Shown here: piece by piece, positions 1 through 6,500 of the stretch
How the letters are laid out: every line of letters begins with the position of its first letter
Numbering within the stretch: the first letter of the stretch is position 1
Assembly: GCA_029557025.1 (NCBI GenBank)
Contig: JAKPRU010001229.1
Coordinates: 1-6,859 of the forward strand
From: Candidatus Omnitrophota bacterium
Lineage (GTDB): Bacteria > Hinthialibacterota > Hinthialibacteria > Hinthialibacterales > JAKPRU01
Reading direction: 5' to 3'
Length of the DNA: 6,859 nucleotides
The notes under the pieces: model-generated
Told to the model about the DNA's origin: nothing
The model's input: only the letters and a program-made list of their open reading frames with translations
The model's database searches: none
Made by a program: the position numbers and the translations under genes

Positions 1-961
1 TTCCGGTATCCTGTACATTTCCCGCCACGCCCGGTTCGCCCGCCATGGCGGCGGAATTGGAGACTTCCTCGTAGGTTTTCTCGCTGATCAGCGCCTGTCC
101 TTCCGCATCGAGTTTATTCTGTTCCTCTGTTTTCTCCGTCCAATCGAGGACCATCTGGACACTCAACACATAGTCGTCCGGCCCGACGATTTTCTGAATA
201 TGCGGGGCGATGTTGTCCGCGAGTTGTTTTTCTCTCATCAGGCGGAGCTGGTCTTGTTTTTGAACCATTGCCGCTCCACTGTCCGCTTCTTCACTTACAC
301 CGCTCAGCATCCGGTTGTTTTTGTCGGTTACCTGAACGGCGGAAGGCTCCAATTTGGGAACAGCGGCCGCCACAAGATTTTGAATCCCGATGACCTCCTC
401 CCGTGAGATTCCACGACTGGCGACTATCTTCACGCTCGCAGAGGGGAAATCCTGGTCTTCCTTGAACAGAGCTTCTTCGGGAATGCTCAAATGCACGGAA
501 ACGCTATCGTATCTCGCTCCCTGTCGGATGGTCTGCGAGAGTTCGTTCTGCAGAGCGCGCTGGTATTGTGTTTCAAAGATTCGGTCGGTCATGCCGAGGC
601 GGGTTGTATCGAACAGTTCGAGGCCCGGTCCGCCTGCCGCGCCCAGCAAACCTTCTCCCGCCAGGGTGAGACGTACGCGATCCCGCTGTGTGCGGGGGAC
701 ATAGATAGAGTTCCCTCCCCGCAGTTCGTACTTGACACCACTGGCGTCCAGACTGGTGGCAATCTCATTCAGGCGCTGTTCCTCGCCGGGGGGAACCGAT
801 ACCAGGAGAACAAAGTCCGGTCGGCTGGCGATGTATACCGCAATCACCAGCGCCAGAATAAGCACCGTCGGCGCGGAAACAAACAGGATTTTCTGCTGGA
901 CATTCAGGTTTCCCCACACCCGCGACAGTTGTTCTTGCAGCTGGCTGAAAAACTCACCCAT
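1..961 (-). CDS. fliF: Flagellar MS-ring protein FliF, N-terminal 320 codons (continues past left edge)
   Basis: FliF builds the MS ring in the inner membrane, the base on which rod, C ring and export gate assemble. The reading frame is open from the ATG at 961 to the left edge, with no stop. Seen in the translation: a short cytoplasmic tail (1-24), a membrane helix (about 25-45), a first ring-building motif (about 48-105, ending in SIYVPR and LAGEGLL), then the hallmark stretch GLELFDTTRLGMT (113-125), YQRALQNELSQTI (133-145), VHLSIPEEALF (156-166) and the PSASVKI segment (173-179), which belong to the YscJ/FliF domain. Residues 246-280 begin the third ring-building motif. The second membrane helix and the C-terminal FliG-binding tail lie outside the window. 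The start is fixed by AAAGGAG (974-968), 6 bases upstream. It is the last gene of the visible flagellar cluster, 364 bases after gene Y. Family identity is secure. Confidence 0.97.
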   Translation of the reverse strand, partial: MGEFFSQLQEQLSRVWGNLNVQQKILFVSAPTVLILALVIAVYIASRPDFVLLVSVPPGEEQRLNEIATSLDASGVKYELRGGNSIYVPRTQRDRVRLTLAGEGLLGAAGGPGLELFDTTRLGMTDRIFETQYQRALQNELSQTIRQGARYDSVSVHLSIPEEALFKEDQDFPSASVKIVASRGISREEVIGIQNLVAAAVPKLEPSAVQVTDKNNRMLSGVSEEADSGAAMVQKQDQLRLMREKQLADNIAPHIQKIVGPDDYVLSVQMVLDWTEKTEEQNKLDAEGQALISEKTYEEVSNSAAMAGEPGVAGNVQDTG

Positions 962-1325
962 GGCGATCTCCTTTCACAAGGAGACGGGATCGCGGGAATA
1001 CATCGAATCCCGCCAAGCCCTTCCGAAGGAATGCGGGGAGATGGGGATTGCGTGACCGGGAAGCCGAATGGTCTAGCCCGAATTGGGCTGCCCGGATGGC
1101 GGCCGGACTCTGCCGGTAATACCGTACTTCCTCCATGATTGAGTCTCCCTGGGAACCTTGGTGAAATGGAACAATAGTGAAAACTCCAAACTCCCGCGCA
1201 CGGAACCCGTGGCGGGTCTCTGGTCGTGACAGTGAAAAACCGAACCTCTCATAACGCCTGCTTATCTGCATCTCCGCGCTCGCGAGATCTCCGATTCTCG
1301 CAAAACGCAGAGTCGTCCGAACAAT
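962..1325 (-). other. 364-base gap between gene Y and fliF; possible 60-codon ORF at 1136-954
   Basis: No recognisable gene, promoter or terminator is visible on either strand. On the minus strand the frame of gene Y stays open after its TAG stop for 123 codons, ending at a TGA (956-954) that overlaps the fliF ATG by 8 bases (ATGGGTGA). Within it an ATG at 1136 has AGGGAG upstream with about 8 bases of spacing and would give a 60-residue basic peptide rich in Arg, Ser and His, with no domain or membrane segment I recognise. The operon-like overlap favours a real small gene or translational coupling to fliF, while the composition favours chance. A minor hairpin (ACCCG-TGG-CGGGT, 1205-1217) is too weak to call a terminator. 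I found no sigma-54 -24/-12 pair here. Confidence 0.3.
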
Positions 1326-1583
1326 CTAAGCCGGTGGAGCCGAATCGAGTGAAAGATGCTTCAGCTCCTGCCGGGGGACCCAAATCTCACTCTCGGTCAC
1401 AATGAACGGGATGCCACGTGACCGCAACATTGCTTTCAATTGATCCCGGTTGACCGAGTCCCCGCTATACGGGACCGCCACATAATCCGGACCGAAGAAT
1501 CGGATTCCGACAAACATGCCGAGAACCAGCAGTCCGAGCGAAGCCAGAACCCAAACAGGTAAATCCAACCGTCTTGTTTCCAT
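1326..1583 (-). CDS. Gene Y: 85-residue membrane protein resembling the FliF N-terminus
   Basis: A small single-pass membrane protein with no name I can give. One hydrophobic helix spans residues 9-30, and the remaining 55 residues form a small soluble domain. Placed beside the FliF encoded downstream, the order matches: membrane helix, then PDYV (32-35; FliF PDFV 48-51), then SRGIPFIV (55-62; FliF ASGVKYEL), then EIWVPR (66-71; FliF SIYVPR 85-90), with only about three gap positions. This is the first ring-building motif of the YscJ/FliF family, and Y ends just after it, lacking the FliF second and third motifs and second membrane helix. The start is the ATG at 1583 with AAAGGAG (1598-1592) 8 bases upstream; a longer in-frame start at 1652 has a poorer context and adds a non-hydrophobic leader. 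It follows fliE by 145 bases containing a strong palindrome. That it is a real, translated gene is likely; the FliF relationship is my inference from hand alignment. Confidence 0.75.
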   Translation of the reverse strand: METRRLDLPVWVLASLGLLVLGMFVGIRFFGPDYVAVPYSGDSVNRDQLKAMLRSRGIPFIVTESEIWVPRQELKHLSLDSAPPA

Positions 1584-1676
1584 TGTGACGGCTCCTTTCC
1601 GGGTTCCTCCCGATGCCGCAGGTACCAACTTCAACCGCAAGGACCACATCACAATTTCTTATCCATAACCTCCGAG

Positions 1677-1706
1677 CCGCCCCCTCTCCCCCGGGAGAGG
1701 GGGCGG
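1677..1706. repeat. REP-like GC-rich palindrome between fliE and gene Y
   Basis: Two perfect 14-base arms, CCGCCCCCTCTCCC (1677-1690) and its reverse complement (1693-1706), are separated by only CC. In RNA this would fold as a hairpin of about 13 pairs with a 4-base loop. The CCCTCTCCC/GGGAGAGGG core resembles the short palindromes (REP-like elements) scattered between genes in many bacterial genomes. No run of U follows in the direction of transcription, so it is not a standard intrinsic terminator for fliE. In this position it could stabilise the 3' end of the upstream mRNA or lower expression of Y and fliF. Confidence 0.7.
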
Positions 1707-1713
1707 GGGAGGG
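1693..1713 (+). other. Potential G-quadruplex motif on the template strand
   Basis: Four G runs of 3, 5, 5 and 3 bases are separated by loops of 3 (AGA), 1 (C) and 1 (A) bases, meeting the usual G3+N1-7 quadruplex pattern. The motif uses the right arm of the palindrome plus the next seven bases. It lies on the plus strand, which is the template for the flagellar genes, so folding would occur in DNA ahead of RNA polymerase. Formation in the cell is not shown by sequence alone. Confidence 0.5.
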
Positions 1714-1728
1714 ATTTTCATTCGCTCA

Positions 1729-2052
1729 CTAGATTTGCATTCGCATCACTTCGTCGTACGCCCTTAAGATCTGGTTTCGCACCTGCATGGTCAGATCGAA
1801 CGCGATCCCGGCCTCCTCGATAGCGATCATGACCTGGTGGTAGTCATCCGTTTGACCGGTAACCAGGTCTTCGACTTGTTTAGCGGAATCGCCGTGCAAC
1901 CGGTTCACCTCTTCAAGACCCTGCCGGAGCATTTCGGGGAAGGAGGGGCCGTCCTCCTCCGGATCAGGTCGGTGTATACGGGGCTGCACCGGCGCACCGC
2001 CTGTCGGTGTTACCCCGAGTGGTCCTGTTTTCCATTCCAGCAGACTATCCAC
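1729..2052 (-). CDS. fliE: Flagellar hook-basal body complex protein FliE
   Basis: FliE joins the MS ring (FliF) to the proximal rod and is among the first rod-type substrates exported by the flagellar secretion system. The 107-residue product has the usual family length. The N-terminal 35 residues are Pro-rich and variable. The conserved part begins at PSFPEMLRQGLEEVN (36-50), and the C-terminal signature, AFDLTMQVRNQILRAYDEVMRMQI (84-107), is diagnostic: Leu/Met-rich helix, VRN, then AY-E-MRMQ at the end. The start is a GTG at 2052, chosen because AAGGAG (2065-2060) sits 7 bases upstream and no in-frame ATG is nearby. The ATG at about 2074 is out of frame. It lies 46 bases after gene X, in the expected position before fliF, although gene Y and a palindrome intervene. 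Confidence 0.95.
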   Translation of the reverse strand: MDSLLEWKTGPLGVTPTGGAPVQPRIHRPDPEEDGPSFPEMLRQGLEEVNRLHGDSAKQVEDLVTGQTDDYHQVMIAIEEAGIAFDLTMQVRNQILRAYDEVMRMQI

Positions 2053-2098
2053 AAACCGACTCCTTCTTCCTCATTGCCCGACCGGGTTTCTGTTGTTC

Positions 2099-2425
2099 TT
2101 ATCGTTCTGTTCCATCTCGCGGTTGTTCGGAGTTTGTAAGCTGATCCGCGAGTTCGGCAAGCCGTTGATACATCTCCATGGTGTTATTGTGCAGAGCGTC
2201 CAACTGATCGCTGAGATTCTCCAAGTCGGCAACGGTCTGCGCCTTTGATGGGTCGGGGATGGCCCCTTCCGTCTCCTGCAGCTTGCTCATGATCTCCGCA
2301 AACGTGGGTTGTCCGGGCGCAGGGAACTGGGGTTCCCTGAGTGTACCCGGTTGCCCGATTCCCTGCGGCCCCAGTGTCGGATCGAGCCGCGCCGCCAAGA
2401 TTCGAGGATCGATTGATTCAACCAT
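2099..2425 (-). CDS. Gene X: uncharacterised 108-residue protein between flgC and fliE
   Basis: I do not recognise this protein. It is acidic and soluble, with no signal peptide or membrane helix. Residues 1-40 are rich in Pro and Gly and probably disordered. PTFAEIMSKLQET (40-52) recalls PSFPEMLRQGLEE of the neighbouring FliE. Residues 64-97 form a long predicted helix with regularly spaced Leu and Met (DLENLSDQLDALHNN onward), possibly a coiled coil. The last ten residues are charged. It lacks the C-terminal VRN...MRMQ signature that defines FliE. The ATG at 2425 has GGTGAGG (2439-2433) 7 bases upstream, only 14 bases after the flgC stop, so co-translation with flgC is likely. Position inside the rod gene cluster suggests a rod or MS-ring accessory protein or an export chaperone; this is inference. 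Confidence 0.8.
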   Translation of the reverse strand: MVESIDPRILAARLDPTLGPQGIGQPGTLREPQFPAPGQPTFAEIMSKLQETEGAIPDPSKAQTVADLENLSDQLDALHNNTMEMYQRLAELADQLTNSEQPRDGTER

Positions 2426-2439
2426 GATGTCGCCTCACC

Positions 2440-2880
2440 TTACTTACCGATTTCCAACGCTTTGGTCATCATCTGTTTTGACGAGTTCAAAGCGGTGACG
2501 TTCGCTTCATACGCGCGGGATGCGTCGATCATATCCACCATTTCCTGAACCACATTTACATTCGGGCGAAGAACCACGCCGGTGCTGTCGGCGAACGGGT
2601 GGCTGGGATCGTAAATCTTCGTGAATGCGTTCGGGGTTTGATCTTCAATGATCTTATTGACTTTCACGCCGCCGCCGATGATCCGGGACAGCCGACGATG
2701 TGCCTGGGTCAGCGATTCATTGAAATGTCGCCCCATGGCTTCAAACACCACGGACCGTCGGCGATACGGTCCTCCTTCTTTTGTGACCAGAGTCTGGGCA
2801 TTCGCAATGTTGTTCGCAATCACGTCCATTCGGACCCGTTGCGCCGTAAGCCCGCTCGCGCTGATGTCAAATGCGCTCAT
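2440..2880 (-). CDS. flgC: Flagellar proximal rod protein FlgC
   Basis: FlgC is a structural subunit of the proximal rod, exported through the flagellar type III apparatus and assembled with FlgB, FlgF and FliE. The 146-residue product is near the usual length. The N-terminal rod signature is clear: FDISASGLTAQRVRMDVIANN, then IANAQT (about 4-30), followed by GGPYRRRSVVFE. The C-terminal half carries PNVNVVQEMVDMIDASRAYEANV (107-129) and ends in MMTKALEIGK, both classic FlgC features. The ATG at 2880 is preceded by GAGGT (2893-2889) with 8 bases of spacing and follows the flgB stop by 15 bases. It is co-transcribed with flgB and followed 14 bases later by gene X. Confidence 0.97.
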   Translation of the reverse strand: MSAFDISASGLTAQRVRMDVIANNIANAQTLVTKEGGPYRRRSVVFEAMGRHFNESLTQAHRRLSRIIGGGVKVNKIIEDQTPNAFTKIYDPSHPFADSTGVVLRPNVNVVQEMVDMIDASRAYEANVTALNSSKQMMTKALEIGK

Positions 2881-2895
2881 CCTGTTTTACCTCGA

Positions 2896-3324
2896 TCAGG
2901 TCTGGCTTGCCTGTTGCAAGATTGTCCGGATTTCCTTATATCGGCGACTCAGCAAATCCGTAAGAGCCACGTTCTTCTGTGTATTTTCGGCCAAATTCGC
3001 CATCTCTTCATCGATATTGATATTGTTTCGATCCGCGCGAAAGCGGGTGTTATTGTCGATCACGACACGCGGTGTCACTTCCCCGACCACGCCGACTCCA
3101 CCGATTCGAAAATGCCGATCATCGGTTGTTTTCCCGATGAATGAGGTTCCGAACCGGGCACGTTGCAGTTCCTTCTCGAATGAGACGGTCGCCCGCTCGT
3201 AATTCGGTGTATCCACATTGGCGATATTGTTTGAGATCGCCCGGTGACGGGCGTCTGTCCCCTCGATGCCTTTCTTGAGCATCACCGTGGACTGGACCTC
3301 AAACAACCTCGAAATCAATCCCAT
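2896..3324 (-). CDS. flgB: Flagellar proximal rod protein FlgB
   Basis: FlgB is a proximal rod subunit and the first gene of the flagellar cluster here. The 142-residue product has normal length. It shows the rod-family motif HRAISNNIANVDTPNYERA (about 27-45) and the FlgB C-terminal segment INIDEEMANLAENTQKNVAL (about 100-119), followed by a helix ending in TILQQASQT. The start is taken as the ATG at 3324 because the conserved N-terminus (GLISRLFEVQSTVMLKKGI) begins there and GAGGTG (3334-3329) lies just upstream. The frame extends to an ATG at 3366, but that longer start would place the N-terminus inside the sigma-54 promoter and add a Cys/Leu-rich leader foreign to the family. The predicted mRNA leader is only about 13 bases. 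Confidence 0.97.
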   Translation of the reverse strand: MGLISRLFEVQSTVMLKKGIEGTDARHRAISNNIANVDTPNYERATVSFEKELQRARFGTSFIGKTTDDRHFRIGGVGVVGEVTPRVVIDNNTRFRADRNNINIDEEMANLAENTQKNVALTDLLSRRYKEIRTILQQASQT

Positions 3325-3347
3325 GGCGCACCTCATATTTCCCAGCA

Positions 3348-3363
3348 AGCAAATCACGTACCA
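3348..3363 (-). promoter_or_regulatory. Sigma-54 (RpoN) -24/-12 promoter upstream of flgB
   Basis: On the minus strand the sequence is TGGTACGTGATTTGCT. Against the consensus TGGCACGRNNNTTGCW it differs only at the fourth base (T for C) and at the R position (T). The invariant GG and GC have exactly the required spacing. The -12 C is at 3349, which predicts a transcription start near 3337, about 13 bases before the flgB ATG and just upstream of its Shine-Dalgarno sequence. Sigma-54 control of early or middle flagellar genes is established in several Gram-negative groups. Transcription would need an NtrC-family activator, whose gene is not in the window. Confidence 0.75.
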
Positions 3364-3388
3364 CATTCCCCGAAGGATCTATTGATGT

Positions 3389-3401
3389 TAACTAATTGAA
3401 A
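3389..3401 (-). promoter_or_regulatory. IHF-like site in AT-rich tract upstream of the flgB promoter
   Basis: The minus-strand sequence TTTCAATTAGTTA matches the IHF consensus WATCAANNNNTTR at 8 of 9 specified positions. It is centred about 58 bases before the predicted transcription start and lies within an AT-rich block (3381-3413) that stands out from the GC-rich surroundings. DNA bending at this distance is typical of sigma-54 promoters activated from an upstream enhancer. The motif is short and degenerate, so a chance match is possible. Confidence 0.4.
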
Positions 3402-3563
3402 ATAAAGAACTTAGCAACCGTCCGTTCAGGAGGATCGTTCGGGATACCCGCTCCGGGAAGCCGGTTTTACCGCAGCTCGGAAACTCCTGCCCGGTTGATG
3501 TCTGGTCGATATCCTTCACCCTTTCCTTTTCCAGTGGTTCGCGCCGGTCGAAAAAAACGGCTG
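3402..3563 (-). other. Spacer between the TPR gene and the flgB promoter, likely activator region
   Basis: This stretch holds no gene. It begins right after the TPR stop codon with a run of seven T on the minus strand (3557-3551), but no convincing stem precedes the run, so I do not call a terminator. Two small dyads are visible (CGGG-ATA-CCCG at 3440-3450 and CGGT-TTT-ACCG at 3462-3472). By position, 65 to 225 bases upstream of the predicted start, it is where an NtrC-family flagellar activator would be expected to bind, but I see no clear paired inverted repeats of the kind such activators use. Confidence 0.3.
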
Positions 3564-6500
3564 TCACGAGATGTTCATCAGGGTGATGCGATTCCGCGCG
3601 ACTTGAGCGGCGAACGGATCTTGTGTTTCGATCGTATCCTTATAGGTTTTCCTAGCCTTCTGGGTGTAGTACTGTTTTCGGAATTCATCGGTGTTCTGCG
3701 AGGCCAGTTTCTCGTAGCATTCGCCCAGGAGAAGCAGTGAACGCGCATACATTTCTTTTGGAATGGTTGTTCCGTTGATCTTTTCCAATGCGGTGGCGGC
3801 CTTCTCGTAATCCCCTATCCGGGCGTAGCAGTCTGCCCACCGGTAGTAGACCACATCGCGATCTTCCGCCAGTTCCACCATGTCCGATTCGATGTATTTT
3901 TGATAGAAGTTGATGGCTTCCCGATACGAGTCGGGATTTTCCGGGTCCGCGAGATCGAAACTGATTTCGGCCAATGCGCGCACCGCGTCCCATTCATTCG
4001 GATTCATCTGTAACAGGGTCAGGTATTCGGTTTTCGCCGAGCGGAGTTTGTCCTTTCGAGTTTCGACGAAAGAGACCTCGGCCTCGTCGCGGTAGGATTG
4101 TGCGAGAAGACGTTGGGCCTCCAGTCCGGGTCCTTCCACGACGTCCTTGCCGCCGGGGGCGAGAACAACAGGATTGTCCCGAACCACTTGCCGAAGGAGT
4201 TCCCGTGCCTGACCGTAGCTGAACCGTCTCAAATACGCGCGAGCCAGTTTGAGAGAAACACGGGAGAGACTGTCTCCCCGTTCATCCTGCTGATAAAACT
4301 TATTCTCCAGGTAGTATTCATAGATACGAATGGCCTGGTCCGGATGCCCCAGCTCCAGGTAGATATCGCCCAGCATTTCCCGGCAGGGGATGGCACGGGG
4401 ATCGCCCGGTGCGCCGGTCGCCGACCAGACAATCGCCGTACCCAACAGGTCTTTGGCTTTCTCCAGGTTTCCCGCTTTATATGCACAACGTCCCGGACGG
4501 AAGTAGCAGTCCTTTAGTTTGTCCTGGTTCTTTTTATCGACGTTGACGGAGCCGGCGCGGGCTGTGATGGCGACCTCGTATTGCATATAGGCCAGTTGGT
4601 AATACTCTTTTGCCTTGGTGGGGTCATAGACGTCCGATTTCGGGTCCGCCAGCACATCGGCATAGCGTTCATACGTGCGGGCAAGCCAGTAGCGGGTCAA
4701 ATAAGTCCATTTGGTATCGGGGAATTCGCGTATGATATTGAGGTACTCCTCAATAGCGCTCTGTAAGTCGCGGGGATTCCCTTCTTCCATACCGCGCTGG
4801 TAGTAGATATTAGCCATACGGAGCGCGGCCACATTGCTGCGTTCACCGGAACCGGGTGGAAAGAGCGGGCAGTACTTTCTTCCCAGGCGGTAGTACTCTA
4901 CAACCCGGCGGTCATAATCGCCTTCTTTCCAGGCGGCATCCCCCACCAGATAGCAGAGAGAAGCCAGGTACGGATTGCCGGGATCCTGTTTGGAGAGAGT
5001 TTCGATAAGAGGAATCGCGATGTTCATCGCATCCTCATACCGCCCCATATAGAAGTAAGCCTCCGCCAGGTTATTCCGGACGTGATTTTGTTGTTCCTCG
5101 GAAAGAACGGCGTGGCCGGTCACCGATAGAATCTGTCCGGAAGCAGATGCTTGCAACGGTACGGTCGGTTCCATCCCGATCAACCGGCTGTACAAATAGA
5201 TCGCCTCGGAGAGATGAACGGCCGCGGTGGCACGCGTGATTTCCGCTGCGGCCAGCTGGGAAGCGCGCAGGTCCGAGCTGCGGGGCAAATCCTCCGCTGA
5301 AGCCTGGATATTTTCCGCCTCTTTGGAAGCATTTCGTCCCAGAATCAGAAGTGTATCTGCCAGACCCAGCGCCAGATCCCGTTGCAGATTAAAATACTCG
5401 GCGCTCTTTGCCTCGGTTTGCGCGAGAAGACTTTCCGCATTGCGATACCCCCGAAGTGTTCCCAGGATATAAACCTCTCGGTCCGGATTGTGATCGTAGA
5501 GTTTTCGCCAAATGTCACCGATGAGGGTATGGAGGGCGATGCGGCTCTCCGTATTTGTTGCGGGGTCTGCGAGGGCCTCCTCGTATTTCGAGATGGCGGT
5601 GAGGAGGCGCTCTTCCCGAGAGTTTTCATCGATATCCGCCCATCGTTTATAGATATTTCCCAGTGTCACCAGAATTTGTGTGGTCCGTGGGGATTTCTTA
5701 TATTTCTGCAGAAACGCCTGGTAGGCATCTATCGCCTGCTGGTATTCCAACTGTTTTTCGTAGCAGAGAGCGATGTAATAATGAGCATCTTCCTCCTTGG
5801 CGGTGTCCATGTACCGTCGATAACCGGCCCCCTCGGACTTTGCCAGACGGTCACCGATTCGGCGTTGCTCAATCAGGAATTTCTCGAAGTACTCGGCTGC
5901 ATCGGCATATCGTGCCTTCGCGGCACTCGGATCGGTTTCCGCCAACTCCTCCGCGCGTCTGAAAAACGACATTGCAAGCAGATACGCGGCTTCCTCCAAG
6001 TGGGTATCCGTCGGGAAATTTACCAGAAGCCGGGTAAATGAATCCACGATGACGCCAAAACGCTGTTCGCCGAGAACCTCGCTCTGATAGGCCCGGTAGC
6101 CCTGTTCCCATAGCTCGGATGCTTTCTTGGGACTGTAATTTAAATAGTAATATACCGCCAATCCGAGACCCGTGGTCGCGATCAAAAGCGCCCCTGCCGC
6201 CGCGACAATAATCTCTGTCTGGGTCAGGTTGAGCCTTTCGATCAGTCGCTCCAGAAAGTTTTTCGGCGCCTCTTCTTCCTCCTCCTTCTCCGTTTCTTCT
6301 TCCTTGATTTCCATTTCAGGAAGTTCTTCGTGGCTCACATCGATATCGACATCCGGTTCTTCCGTTTCCGGCTTGGCTTCTTCCTCGAGAGCCTCCTGTT
6401 CATCAACGCCGAAATCGCCCAAATCCAATTCTTTCAGCCCCTGTAAAACCGATTCATCTTCTTCATCGAGAAGACCGTCGTGTTCGTCCTCCTCCTCCTC

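Noticed and set aside
491..1138. 215-codon plus-strand open frame
   Set aside because: It lies opposite fliF and the gap beside it. The minus-strand frame gives an unmistakable FliF sequence, and the plus-strand product has no recognisable domain.
1584..1652. Longer start for gene Y at 1652 (GTG followed by ATG)
   Set aside because: The ATG at 1583 has a much better Shine-Dalgarno sequence (AAAGGAG, 8-base spacing) and matches the FliF-like layout of a short tail before the membrane helix.
2599..3202. Two overlapping plus-strand frames of about 180 codons
   Set aside because: Both lie opposite flgC and flgB, which are certain from protein motifs.
3325..3366. Longer flgB start at 3366
   Set aside because: It would run through the sigma-54 promoter and add residues foreign to the FlgB family; the ATG at 3324 has a Shine-Dalgarno sequence and the conserved N-terminus.
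3421..3440. CGTTC repeated at 13-base spacing as activator sites
   Set aside because: The repeats are only five bases long and direct rather than inverted, within what chance gives in a region this size.
3551..3557. Run of seven T (minus strand) after the TPR stop as an intrinsic terminator
   Set aside because: No stable GC-rich stem directly precedes the run; the bases before it are the end of the coding sequence with no clear dyad.
5382..6041. 219-codon plus-strand open frame
   Set aside because: Antisense to the TPR repeats; no ribosome site or domain supports it.
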